Shown here one piece after another: positions 1-7,619 of a DNA stretch of 32,267 bases (the stretch's first letter is position 1; every line of letters begins with the position of its first letter). The notes under the pieces are model-generated. The model was not told the DNA's origin. It saw only the letters and a program-made list of their open reading frames with translations, and did no database searches. The translations under genes and the position numbers were made by a program. Source of the DNA: DASQBT01 sp035635075 (lineage in GTDB: Bacteria > Pseudomonadota > Gammaproteobacteria > Burkholderiales > Thiobacillaceae); contig DASQBT010000108.1 of the NCBI GenBank assembly GCA_035635075.1, positions 1 through 32,267 on the forward strand. Reading direction: 5' to 3'.

Positions 1-1215
1 GAAGGCCATCACCAGAGTGATCTGGTAGGCGTTTTCAACCATTTTGAAAATACTGGCCTTGGAATTGATGGCATAGAGCGTGACCAGGACGGTGAAGCTC
101 AGGGTCACGATGCGCATGGTGCGCAGCAGTTTGTGGTCCGACATCCTGCCCATCATGGGCTTGAGCAGGTTCTCGGTGAAGGTCACCGAAGGCGCCAGAA
201 GGGTGGCTGATGCGCAGCTCTTGATGGCGGACAGCAGGGCGCCGAAGAACATCACCTGGGCGAACATCGGCGCGTGATCAATCACCAGGCGGGGCAGGAT
301 CATCTGCGAATCAGTGTCGATCAGGCCTTTCACCAAGCCGGGATCAATCAGGGTGGCGGAGTAGGCCAGGAACATGGGCACAAAGGCAAACAGGAAGTAG
401 AGGCCTCCGCCCAACACCGAAGCCCATACCGCTATCTTTTCGGTCTTGGACGACTGCACCCTTTGGAATACGTCCTGCTGCGGGATGGAGCCCAGCATCA
501 TGGTGATCCATGCGGCAAAGAAGCCTATGATTTCCTTCAATTCAGGTGCTGGCCAGAAGCTGAACTTGCCGGCCGCCGCGGCGTGGCTCACTACCGCGCC
601 GACGCCACCCACCTGGCTGCTGATTTCTCCGCCTATCCAAAGCATGCCGACCACGATCACGATCATCTGCAGGAAATCGGTGATCGCCACCGCCCACATG
701 CCGCCGAACAGGGTGTAGATGAGGATGGTCGAAGACCCGATCCACATCCCTGTCAGCTTGCTGATTTCGCCTCCGGAAACCACGTTGAACACCAGGCCCA
801 GCGCGGTGATCTGGGCGCCAACCCAGCCCAGGTAGGAGATCACGATGGCGATGGTGGTGAGCACTTCCACACTGCGGCCGAAGCGCTTCTTGTAGAAGTC
901 GCCGATGGTCAGCAGGTTCATCCGGTATAGCGGCGCGGCAAAGAACAGGCCTACCAGGATCAGGCAAAGCGACGCACCGAAGGGGTCGGCTACCACGCCG
1001 TGTAGATTTTCCTGCAGGAAGGTGGCCGGGATGCCCAGAACCGTTTCGGATCCGAACCAAGTGGCAAACACGGTCGCGGTTACCATATAAAAAGGCAGGT
1101 GGCGTCCGGCAACCGCGAAATCCTTGGTGGTATGGACGCGGGTGGCGGCCCAAAGACCGATACCGACCGAAATGACCCAATAAAGGATTACAAACCACAA
1201 CAGGCTACTGTTCAT
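1..1215 (-). CDS. Sodium:solute symporter family transporter, 3' end outside window
   Basis: Reading the minus strand from the ATG at 1215 gives 405 uninterrupted codons that run off the window edge, so the C-terminus is missing. The protein opens MNSSLLWFVILYWVISVGIG and alternates long hydrophobic helices with short loops. It contains a VAGRHLPFYMV-like segment after the first helix and GSETVLGIPATF and LTIGDFYKKRFGR segments, all typical of the SSS (Na+/solute symporter) family. These proteins import an organic solute with sodium across the inner membrane; the substrate cannot be read from sequence. About 10-11 membrane helices are visible. The gene follows the ubi operon on the same strand after a 133-bp gap and is probably transcribed separately. 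The family call is firm, the substrate unknown. Confidence 0.9.
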   Translation of the reverse strand, partial: MNSSLLWFVILYWVISVGIGLWAATRVHTTKDFAVAGRHLPFYMVTATVFATWFGSETVLGIPATFLQENLHGVVADPFGASLCLILVGLFFAAPLYRMNLLTIGDFYKKRFGRSVEVLTTIAIVISYLGWVGAQITALGLVFNVVSGGEISKLTGMWIGSSTILIYTLFGGMWAVAITDFLQMIVIVVGMLWIGGEISSQVGGVGAVVSHAAAAGKFSFWPAPELKEIIGFFAAWITMMLGSIPQQDVFQRVQSSKTEKIAVWASVLGGGLYFLFAFVPMFLAYSATLIDPGLVKGLIDTDSQMILPRLVIDHAPMFAQVMFFGALLSAIKSCASATLLAPSVTFTENLLKPMMGRMSDHKLLRTMRIVTLSFTVLVTLYAINSKASIFKMVENAYQITLVMAF

Positions 1216-1348
1216 AGAGCAAGTATCAGAATGGCAACACTGTGATCGTCACGACGCTACCTCAGTCCGCGCATGCTGAAGCTTCATGACCATCATTCGA
1301 TCAAAAAAATTGGCGCTATTTTATCGGGTTATCGGGCAATTTCACCGC

Positions 1349-1795
1349 TTAGCCGCACAGGCGGCAGGCAGTGATCAGCAGCAGTTCCTGTGCGCTTCTC
1401 AGGAGGTCGGGAGCGGCGCTGCGCAGGAGCCGGTCGCCGTCGACGTAACCCGCGGCAACAGCGGTCAAGGCGAGCAGCATCGGGGAGACGCGATAGGGGC
1501 CTTCCGGGTGATCGCCGCTCAGGCTCGCCGCGCTCAGCACTTCAGCGGGCAGCGGCAGGAGCAGGGAATGCGCGGGCACGCCCGCTTGGCAAAGGCCCAG
1601 TGTCAGGCCCTCCGGGGGGTTGAGCAAGGAAAGTACCGAGGCATCGGCCAGGCGCCAGACTTCCACCGCATGTTCCCCCACACTGCTGGGCAGGGCATGG
1701 CGCACCGCCTTGGAAAAATACTCCGACAACAGCCTATCCGGCGCGCCGGGTACCGCGAGCAACTGCCCGGCCAGCGTTCGCAGGGTGTCGTACAT
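1349..1795 (-). CDS. Unrecognised 148-residue protein, last gene of the ubiEJB operon
   Basis: I do not recognise this protein. Its ATG follows the ubiB stop codon directly (TAG then ATG), which points to translational coupling and makes this strand more credible than the longer plus-strand frame across the same bases. It is rich in Leu and Ala, has no obvious signal peptide, and no single convincing membrane span. The middle (about 50-100) has several hydrophobic stretches and the C-terminus ends ITACRLCG, including a CxxC pair. By position it could be an accessory factor for ubiquinone synthesis or for UbiB, but that is inference from operon context only. A seven-base T run lies about 40 bases past its stop (1303-1309, minus strand), without a clear stem, so termination there is uncertain. 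Confidence 0.65.
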   Translation of the reverse strand: MYDTLRTLAGQLLAVPGAPDRLLSEYFSKAVRHALPSSVGEHAVEVWRLADASVLSLLNPPEGLTLGLCQAGVPAHSLLLPLPAEVLSAASLSGDHPEGPYRVSPMLLALTAVAAGYVDGDRLLRSAAPDLLRSAQELLLITACRLCG

Positions 1796-3331
1796 CTACT
1801 TAACCCAGTTTCCCAAATGGCTCAGGGCCAGCAAAAGGAGCACGAGGAAAAGGCCAAACATCATGCGTGATTGACGCTGCTGATGACGCAGCCATTCCCT
1901 GTGCCACTGCTCCAGCCGGGCCGAGTCCTTGCGCGCCAGGTAGCCATGCAACAGCCGGGGGATCTGGGGAAGCAGGCTGGCCCATTCCGGCGCCTCGTTT
2001 TTCAGATTCTTGACCAGGCCGCGCCAGCCCAGCTGTTCGCTCATCCAGCGCTCGAGATAGGGCTTGCCCGTCTGCCAAAGGTCGAGATTGGGGTCGAGTT
2101 CGCGTCCCAGCCCCTCGATCTGCAGCAGGGTCTTTTGCAGCAGCACCAGCTGGGGCTGGATCTCCACGTTGAAGCGGCGCGACATCGCGAACAGCCGCAC
2201 CAGCAGATGGCCGAACGAAATGTCCTTGATCGGCTTGTTGAAGTAGGGTTCGCAGCAGGCCCGCACTGCGGATTCCAGCTCCTCGACCCGGGTGCCGGCC
2301 GGCACCCAGCCAGACTCAATATGGGCTTCGGCGAAGCGCTTGTAATCCTGGCGGAACGCAGCGAGAAAATTGATCGCCAGGTAGTGCTTGTCGGATTCGG
2401 ACAGGGTACCGCAGATGCCGTAATCCACGGCCATGTACTTGCCCTTGTCCGCGCCTTCGGTCCCGACGAAGATATTGCCGGGGTGCATGTCGGCATGGAA
2501 AAAGCCGTCGCGGAACACCTGGGTAAAAAAAATCTCCACCCCGTTCCTTGCCAGTTGCGGGATGTCCACGCCGGCCTGGATCAGTGCGTCCTTCTGGCTG
2601 ATGGGCATGCCGTGGATGCGTTCCATCACCAACACCGACTCGCGGCTGAAATCGAAATACACTTCCAGTACTCGCAGCAGCTTGGAGCCCTTGAAGTTGC
2701 GGCGGATCAGGGCCGCATTGGACCCTTCCTGCATCAGGTCCAGTTCATCGCGCAGGGTCTTGCGGAATTCGTCCACCACTTCGCGCGGGCGCAGGCGCTT
2801 GCCGTCGGCAAACAACTTCTCCACCAGGATGGCGGCCGCATCCAGCAGGGCCAGGTCATGCTGGATGATGGTGGAGATTCCGGGGCGCAGAACTTTGACC
2901 GCCACTGGGTGGCCATCGCACAATTCGGCGAAATGAACCTGCGCCACCGACGCGGAAGCAACCGGCTGGCGTTCGAACTGGCGGAACACCTGCTGCCAGG
3001 GGCGATCGTAGGCGGCCTGCAGAATCTTCTCCACCTCAACGAAATCAAACGGCGGAACCTGATCCTGCAGGCGCGCCAGCTCATCGGCGAAATCTGCCGG
3101 CAACAGGTCGCGCCGGGTAGAGAGCATCTGGCCGAACTTGACGAACAAGGGGCCGAGCGATTCCAGAGCCAAGCGCAGTCGCTGGGCGCGTGGAGCGGCA
3201 AGATTGCGCCAGAAGAAAATGATGCGAAACAGGCCACGCAGATAGCGGGTCCGGCGTGAGGCGAGAATCACTTCGTCGAGCCCGAAGCGCCATGCGACCC
3301 AAGAAATCTGCGCCAGGCGGAAGAGATTCAA
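1796..3331 (-). CDS. ubiB: UbiB, ABC1/ADCK-family protein of ubiquinone biosynthesis
   Basis: The 511-residue product matches the UbiB/ADCK atypical kinase family. Visible motifs are the KxGQ signature (KFGQ, about 65-68), the Ala-rich loop ASASVAQ (about 125-131) that replaces a normal P-loop, VAVKVLRPG with the invariant Lys near 146, HADMHPGNIF (about 279-288) as the catalytic loop, and DYG (about 303-305) as the metal-binding DFG equivalent. The last 25 residues form one hydrophobic helix, as expected for inner-membrane anchoring. UbiB supports coenzyme Q synthesis through ATPase activity, probably by making lipid precursors accessible. The start is a TTG whose last two bases overlap the ubiJ stop (TTGA), so translation is probably coupled. 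Length and motifs are normal. Confidence 0.96.
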   Translation of the reverse strand: MNLFRLAQISWVAWRFGLDEVILASRRTRYLRGLFRIIFFWRNLAAPRAQRLRLALESLGPLFVKFGQMLSTRRDLLPADFADELARLQDQVPPFDFVEVEKILQAAYDRPWQQVFRQFERQPVASASVAQVHFAELCDGHPVAVKVLRPGISTIIQHDLALLDAAAILVEKLFADGKRLRPREVVDEFRKTLRDELDLMQEGSNAALIRRNFKGSKLLRVLEVYFDFSRESVLVMERIHGMPISQKDALIQAGVDIPQLARNGVEIFFTQVFRDGFFHADMHPGNIFVGTEGADKGKYMAVDYGICGTLSESDKHYLAINFLAAFRQDYKRFAEAHIESGWVPAGTRVEELESAVRACCEPYFNKPIKDISFGHLLVRLFAMSRRFNVEIQPQLVLLQKTLLQIEGLGRELDPNLDLWQTGKPYLERWMSEQLGWRGLVKNLKNEAPEWASLLPQIPRLLHGYLARKDSARLEQWHREWLRHQQRQSRMMFGLFLVLLLLALSHLGNWVK

Positions 3332-3906
3332 GTTCCCTGCTCCAGCCGTTTCAAGCGGGCCTCCAGCCGGGCGGCGACGTCCCTTAACGCATCCACGTCT
3401 CGATAGAATTCCTCCACCTGGGGGCGGTTAGCGAGCAGAGGTTGTTCTTCGGTCAGATATTCCGCCACAGTGGCTGCCGCTGATTCACGGCTTTGCCGGC
3501 CCCAGGAACGCAAATTCCGGGCACCGGCGGCAAGTCGTCGGGCGGCCATGTTGCCGACCAGCGGGGCGAGGTCGGCTTCACCATCCCAGCGCAGTGTCTG
3601 AAAGGCCCGGTTCAGCTCTGCCAATAGATCCGCGTCCCCGTCACTATCCAGAGTCTTGAAGGCAGCCCGGCCGTTCAGGGGCAAACCGAACAGCACTTTG
3701 GGGTCGAGACGGATTGTGGCATCCGGCGCCGCGCTTGCGCTGTCAATGAAGGCGCCGTCAGCCGAGATGGCCAGATCCACGGTAAACAGCCTGCCATCCA
3801 GGCGTACCGTCTTGCCGGCGTGGCGGGCGAGGCCCTCGAGAGCGCCAGGATTCTGTCCGAGCACATGGTTAACGGCTTGCAAGGCCAGCGGGACGAGCAG
3901 ATTCAA
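3328..3906 (-). CDS. ubiJ: UbiJ, SCP2-domain ubiquinone biosynthesis accessory factor
   Basis: The 192-residue protein has the UbiJ (formerly YigP) layout: an N-terminal SCP2-like lipid-binding domain (about 1-115, beginning MNLLVPLALQAVNHVL) and a charged helical C-terminus (about 155-190, ending RLEARLKRLEQGT) likely to form a coiled coil. In proteobacteria UbiJ works with UbiK in the soluble Ubi metabolon and binds hydrophobic ubiquinone intermediates. Placement between ubiE and ubiB is the classical order and strongly supports the call. The start is TTG, overlapping the ubiE stop as TTGA. Sequence conservation in this family is low, so the assignment rests on domain shape and gene order together. 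Confidence 0.88.
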   Translation of the reverse strand: MNLLVPLALQAVNHVLGQNPGALEGLARHAGKTVRLDGRLFTVDLAISADGAFIDSASAAPDATIRLDPKVLFGLPLNGRAAFKTLDSDGDADLLAELNRAFQTLRWDGEADLAPLVGNMAARRLAAGARNLRSWGRQSRESAAATVAEYLTEEQPLLANRPQVEEFYRDVDALRDVAARLEARLKRLEQGT

Positions 3907-4646
3907 ACCTTATAACCCTTGTGCAGAGCCACCACGCCGCCAGTCAGGTTGGCATAATCCACTTTGAAGAATCCGGCTTCCTCCATCATGTCCTTGAGCG
4001 TTTCCTGGTCCGGATGCATGCGGATCGACTCTGCCAGATAGCGGTAGCTGGATTCGTCGCCCGCCACCAGTTTGCCGATGCGCGGCAAAACCTGGAATGA
4101 ATAGGCGTCATACAGGGGAGCCAGCGGTTTCCACACCTTGGAAAATTCCAGCACGAGCAGGCGTCCACCCGGCTTCAGTACGCGGTGCATTTCCTTCAAG
4201 GCCCGGTCCTTGTGGGTCATGTTGCGCAAGCCGAAGGCGACCGATACGCAGTCGAAGGTGTTGCCGGGAAATGGCAGTCGTTCGCCGTCGCACTGCGCGG
4301 TGGGCGGCAGGCGCCCTTCGTTCAACATGCGATCGCGGCCGTCGCGCAGCATGGAAAAATTGATGTCAGTCAACACGACTTGGCCGCTGTCACCGACTTG
4401 CCCGAGAAACAGCCTGGTCAGATCTGCTGTGCCGCCCGCCACGTCCAGCACCCGCATGCCCGGGCGCAACCCGGCCTGCAGAACCGCATAGCGTTTCCAC
4501 AGTCGGTGCAGGCCGGCAGACATGAGGTCGTTCATCAAGTCGTAGCGGCTGGCCACCGAATGGAACACGTCAGCAACCTTCGCCGCTTTCTCACCTTCCG
4601 CGACCCGCTGGTAGCCAAAATGTGTGGTCTTGTCCTGGTCTTCCAT
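3903..4646 (-). CDS. ubiE: UbiE, demethylmenaquinone/2-methoxy-6-polyprenyl-benzoquinol methyltransferase
   Basis: This is a class I SAM-dependent methyltransferase. It carries motif I VLDVAGGTADLT (about 66-77), the UbiE signature YDLMNDLMSAGLHRLWKR near residues 35-52, and RMHPDQETL and KVDYANLTGGVVALHKGYK toward the C-terminus. It performs the C-methylation step of ubiquinone (and menaquinone, if made) synthesis. I chose the ATG at 4646, giving 247 residues, because a GGAG ribosome-binding site lies just upstream and the protein then begins MEDQDKTTHFGYQ as in homologues; the frame stays open further upstream. It leads the ubiE-ubiJ-ubiB operon and is divergent from phoB, with about 110 bp between the two start codons. 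Confidence 0.97.
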   Translation of the reverse strand: MEDQDKTTHFGYQRVAEGEKAAKVADVFHSVASRYDLMNDLMSAGLHRLWKRYAVLQAGLRPGMRVLDVAGGTADLTRLFLGQVGDSGQVVLTDINFSMLRDGRDRMLNEGRLPPTAQCDGERLPFPGNTFDCVSVAFGLRNMTHKDRALKEMHRVLKPGGRLLVLEFSKVWKPLAPLYDAYSFQVLPRIGKLVAGDESSYRYLAESIRMHPDQETLKDMMEEAGFFKVDYANLTGGVVALHKGYKV

Positions 4647-4693
4647 GGCCACTCCGCAAATCAGCCATTCTAACCGAGGCAGGAGGAGCCGGC

Positions 4694-4727
4694 CTGTCAC
4701 AAAACATTCATTTTGCTGTCATAGTAT
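4694..4727 (+). promoter_or_regulatory. Pho box (three 11-bp units) and -10 element upstream of phoB
   Basis: Three 7-bp elements lie at exact 11-bp spacing: CTGTCAC (4694-4700), CATTCAT (4705-4711) and CTGTCAT (4716-4722), separated by AAAA and TTTG. The known Pho box consists of CTGTCAT-like heptamers with 4-bp AT-rich spacers, so this gives one and a half boxes. A -10-like TAGTAT (4722-4727) begins 10 bp after the second unit, the usual placement when PhoB replaces the -35. The site implies autoregulation of phoBR by phosphate limitation. Strong match by pattern; activity is inferred. Confidence 0.82.
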
Positions 4728-4756
4728 GGTTCCGTTTAGACGTGAACGGAGCGAAC

Positions 4757-5446
4757 ATGGCTGCCAACATATTGCTGGTGGAAGACGAGCCGGGCATACA
4801 GGAACTGCTCAAGCTCAATCTGGGCCAAGCGGGTCACAGTGTGACTGTGGCGCCGGACGCCGAGCAGGCATTGCGCGATTTGCAGCAGAACTTGCCCGAT
4901 GTGATCCTGCTTGACTGGATGCTGCCCGGCATGTCCGGGCTGAACCTGTGCCAGCGGCTGCGCACCGATACCCGCTACAAGGACGTGCCGATCATCATGC
5001 TGACCGCTCGCGGCGAAGAGCGTGACAAGGTGGCGGGCCTGGATGGCGGCGCCGACGACTACCTCACCAAGCCATTTTCCCCGCGCGAACTGGTGTCGCG
5101 CATCAAAGCGGTGCTGCGCCGCCGTGCCCCGCAGATGACCGAAGACCCGGTCGAGGTTCATGGCCTGAAGCTTGATCCCATCAGCCACCGTGTCTCGGGC
5201 AATAACAAGGCCCTGGATCTCGGGCCGACCGAGTTCCGTCTGCTGCATTTCTTCATGACCCATGCGGAACGAGTATTTTCCCGGTCCCAACTGTTGGACC
5301 AGGTGTGGGGGGATGATGTGTTCGTCGAAGAGCGCACGGTGGACGTGCATATCCGCCGTTTGCGGCTGGCGCTTGAGCCTTCCGGCCACGAAGCCCTGAT
5401 CCAGACGGTGCGCGGCAGCGGTTACCGATTCTCGGTCCAGCATTAG
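4757..5446 (+). CDS. phoB: PhoB, phosphate-regulon response regulator
   Basis: The 229-residue protein is an OmpR/PhoB-type regulator. Its receiver domain (about 1-120) has the acidic cluster EDE (9-11), phospho-acceptor Asp53 in LLDWMLPGMSG, and the conserved Lys105 in YLTKPFSPREL. The C-terminal winged-helix domain (about 130-229) includes LGPTEFRLLHFFMTHAERVF and ERTVDVHIRRLRLAL, with the PhoB-type ending QTVRGSGYRFS. When phosphorylated by PhoR under phosphate starvation it activates Pho-box promoters. The ATG at 4757 is preferred because the preceding frame would start inside the ubiE gene and the Pho box lies just upstream. phoR follows after 103 bp. No pst or phoU genes are in the window. 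Confidence 0.95.
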   Translation: MAANILLVEDEPGIQELLKLNLGQAGHSVTVAPDAEQALRDLQQNLPDVILLDWMLPGMSGLNLCQRLRTDTRYKDVPIIMLTARGEERDKVAGLDGGADDYLTKPFSPRELVSRIKAVLRRRAPQMTEDPVEVHGLKLDPISHRVSGNNKALDLGPTEFRLLHFFMTHAERVFSRSQLLDQVWGDDVFVEERTVDVHIRRLRLALEPSGHEALIQTVRGSGYRFSVQH

Positions 5447-5450
5447 GTGG

Positions 5451-5531
5451 GCCGTGTCAGCACGGCTTGGCGAGCGGCCTTTGTGCGATAATCCGCCCGT
5501 CCAACTTGAGGGGATCTCCACGGAGGCTCCC
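5451..5531 (+). other. Two stem-loops in the phoB-phoR intercistronic region
   Basis: The first hairpin, 4 bases after the phoB stop, is GCCGTG-TCAG-CACGGC (5451-5466), a perfect 6-bp stem. The second (5511-5531) pairs GGGA with TCCC and, inside, CTCC with GGAG around a two-base loop. Neither is followed by a T run, so they are not typical terminators. They could tune phoR relative to phoB by RNA stability or partial attenuation. A GATAAT (5487-5492) between them resembles a -10 but lacks a good -35. Confidence 0.4.
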
Positions 5532-5549
5532 TAGACTAGAGGCATAGGT

Positions 5550-6899
5550 ATGGGTTTCTGGTGGCGACCGTTTCTTGCTTTCGCAGGCTTTTCGCTGATC
5601 GCCTTGTTCATAGGCGCTGCCAAGGGCACGGATGCGGGCTGGATCGCGCTGGCCCTGCTCCTCACGCTGTATCTCCTCCGCCAGCTTTGGCAGGAGTCGC
5701 GGCTCGCATCGTGGCTGGAAAGGACGGCCGTGGTTGCCACCCCTGCACCCCGCGATGTGGGACTTTGGGGCGACATCTTCTACCGGCTGGAAAAGCTCTA
5801 CAGCACGCACACCCGCAACCATTCCGAGCTGGCCTCGGCGTTGGAGCAATTCCAGAATGCGGCCGGCGCGGTGCCGGACGGTATCGTGATTCTGAATGGG
5901 GAAGACCAGATTGAATGGTGCAATTCTGCCTCGCGCACCTACCTGGGGATAGACAGCAAACGCGATCGGGGCCAGTACATCCGCTATCTGTTGCGCCAGG
6001 CGAACTTTGTGGAGTTCCTTGATGCGCGGGACTATTCTCGTCGGATGACCTCTCGTTCCCCAATCAATCGCGAAACCCTGCTAACTCTCCAACTGGTTCC
6101 GTTTGAAGGGGGAAAGAAACTTTTGGTGGTGCGTGACGTGACCGAGCTCGAACGGGTGGATGCAATCCGGCGCGATTTTGTCGCCAATGTATCGCATGAG
6201 TTGCGCACCCCCTTGACGGTGGTGGGTGGGTTTGTCGAAACCCTGGCCGACATGGAAAAACCTTCCGATGCGGACCTCAAGCGTTATTTCGGCCTGATGC
6301 TGGGCCACTCCCGGCGCATGCAACGCCTGCTCGACGATTTGCTCACCCTGTCCAAACTGGAATGCGCCGATCAACCGCCCGCCGAAGAACACATTTCCGT
6401 GCCTGCGTTGGTGCAGGAGCTTGGTCGGGAGGCCGAACAGCTTAGCCAGGGCCGTCATCGCATTGAAGTCTTGGTGGACAGCCAGGCTTGGCTCAGAGGC
6501 AGCTTGCAGGAAATTCATAGCGCCTTTTCCAACCTGGTCAGCAATGCGGTGCGCTATACGCCAGAAGGGGGGTGGATCACGCTGCGTTGGGCAGAGCGCG
6601 ACCATGGCGCCGTATTTTCGGTGACGGATACGGGCGAGGGCATTGCTGCCGAGCATATTCCGCGCCTGACCGAGCGTTTTTACCGGGTGGACCGCAGCCG
6701 CTCGCGGGATACCGGCGGCACTGGCCTGGGACTGGCCATTGTCAAGCACATCCTCAACCGTCACGGCGCCAGGCTGGACATTCAAAGCGTGCTCAGCAAG
6801 GGCAGTGTCTTCTCCAGCCAGTTTCCGCCGGAGCGGCTAGTTCACCCCCAGCCGGAGGCGCAGGAAGAGAAGCAACCTCGGCTGCGCCTGGTCAAGTAA
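5550..6899 (+). CDS. phoR: PhoR, phosphate-regulon sensor histidine kinase
   Basis: The 449-residue protein has the PhoR architecture. Two close N-terminal membrane helices (about 7-24 and 30-47) are followed by a DUF3329-like linker, a PAS domain (about 100-195, with DGIVILNGEDQIEWCN), and a HisKA domain with phospho-acceptor His216 in ANVSHELRTPLTV. The HATPase domain has the N box FSNLVSNAVRYTPEGG, G1 box VTDTGEGI and G2 box GGTGLGLAIVKHIL. It senses phosphate status through the Pst/PhoU complex and phosphorylates PhoB. It lacks a large periplasmic domain, as usual for PhoR. The gene pairs with phoB, and its 3' end overlaps the convergent HIT gene by 8 bp. Confidence 0.94.
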   Translation: MGFWWRPFLAFAGFSLIALFIGAAKGTDAGWIALALLLTLYLLRQLWQESRLASWLERTAVVATPAPRDVGLWGDIFYRLEKLYSTHTRNHSELASALEQFQNAAGAVPDGIVILNGEDQIEWCNSASRTYLGIDSKRDRGQYIRYLLRQANFVEFLDARDYSRRMTSRSPINRETLLTLQLVPFEGGKKLLVVRDVTELERVDAIRRDFVANVSHELRTPLTVVGGFVETLADMEKPSDADLKRYFGLMLGHSRRMQRLLDDLLTLSKLECADQPPAEEHISVPALVQELGREAEQLSQGRHRIEVLVDSQAWLRGSLQEIHSAFSNLVSNAVRYTPEGGWITLRWAERDHGAVFSVTDTGEGIAAEHIPRLTERFYRVDRSRSRDTGGTGLGLAIVKHILNRHGARLDIQSVLSKGSVFSSQFPPERLVHPQPEAQEEKQPRLRLVK

Positions 6900-7302
6900 G
6901 CCTCTTCTCCAACGCTTGGCGCATCTTCTCCTCCAATCGAACGGCTACGGGGCGTGGCGACGCAGCGCGTTTTGATTCTCCCCAGATCGAGTTGGGAAAA
7001 TGTTTGTCATCGCTGTAGCGAGGGATCACGTGCCAGTGAAGATGAGGCACCACATTGCCCAAAGAGGCCAGGTTGATCTTGTCCGGCGCCATGATCTCGC
7101 GCACCGTCGCTTCCACCGCCATCACCACCGAAAACAGGCGGATTTGCTCGGCGGGCGATAGATCAGTCATTTCCTTCGCATGGCGGCTCAGGACTACCCG
7201 GCACAAGCCGGGATAGTCGGCTTCTCCGGCAAGGATCACACGGCAGAACTCATCCTGCCACAGCACGGTTCCGCCGGTTTTCTCACACAGTTCGCACATC
7301 AT
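6892..7302 (-). CDS. HIT-family nucleotide hydrolase
   Basis: The protein carries the histidine-triad motif HLHWHVIPR, the HxHxH core that forms the active-site nucleophile, near its C-terminal third, preceded by a conserved LGNVVP segment. It opens MMCELC, with two Cys that often accompany a structural zinc in this branch. HIT proteins hydrolyse dinucleoside polyphosphates or adenosine phosphoramidates; substrate here is unknown. I use the first ATG (7302), giving 136 residues; a TTG at 7317 is an alternative and neither has a clear ribosome-binding site. The stop overlaps the end of phoR on the other strand, so transcripts converge. Confidence 0.9.
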   Translation of the reverse strand: MMCELCEKTGGTVLWQDEFCRVILAGEADYPGLCRVVLSRHAKEMTDLSPAEQIRLFSVVMAVEATVREIMAPDKINLASLGNVVPHLHWHVIPRYSDDKHFPNSIWGESKRAASPRPVAVRLEEKMRQALEKRLT

Positions 7303-7619
7303 GATTGGTCGAGACAAATGGAAGTTGCGCTATTCAATGACAGGCGCAGCAAATTATCAACCTATCGATGGGCCCGTCTGTTTTCTGCCGCCGCGCGGCT
7401 TGCGGGCAAACTTGAATACGGGGAAAATAGCCCTCACAAAGTTACGGATTGTGTGCATGATTTGTCCCCCGCGATGTGCAAGTATTGGTTCAAACCGCTG
7501 AAGTGCGCCGGCCAGGTCGAGTAAGGTAGTTTCCCTCTCGTGATTTCCCAAATGATTTGATTTATGGTGATCCCCCTTACCGGGCGGGATCCGTTTATTG
7601 TGTTTGAAGTGGAGCTTTC
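7303..7619. other. Intergenic region before exbB, with a leader hairpin
   Basis: About 317 bp separate the HIT gene from exbB and must hold promoters for both directions. Apart from the possible 33-residue ORF, the clear structure is GATCCC (7569-7574) pairing with GGGATC (7586-7591), a GC-rich hairpin about 30 bp before exbB; the following bases are T-rich (GTTTATTGTGTTT) but not a run. No convincing -35/-10 pair or Fur-type palindrome was found. Confidence 0.4.
7357..7458 (-). CDS. Possible 33-residue basic small protein upstream of the HIT gene
   Basis: A short frame on the minus strand opens MHTIRNFVRAIFPVFKFARK and continues with a Gly/Arg/Lys-rich tail, ending PSIG. A GGGGGA ribosome-binding-like sequence sits 8 bases before the ATG, better than that of the HIT gene 54 bp downstream. 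It would be strongly cationic with an amphipathic N-terminal half. There is no recognisable family and so short a frame could occur by chance; a leader peptide is one possibility. Low confidence. Confidence 0.2.
   Translation of the reverse strand: MHTIRNFVRAIFPVFKFARKPRGGRKQTGPSIG

Noticed and set aside
274..1198. Open frames on both strands across the symporter gene
   Set aside because: The minus-strand symporter frame explains the sequence fully; the others have no domain, are His/Arg-rich and are shadows of GC-rich coding DNA.
1286..1870. 194-codon plus-strand frame over the ubi operon end
   Set aside because: It runs into ubiB and lacks any family features; the minus-strand ORF abutting the ubiB stop is better placed.
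1871..3259. 462-codon plus-strand frame opposite ubiB
   Set aside because: ubiB motifs are unmistakable on the minus strand; the long antisense frame reflects codon bias.
7500..7619. Fur box upstream of exbB
   Set aside because: No GATAATGATAATCATTATC-like palindrome was found, so iron regulation is not claimed.
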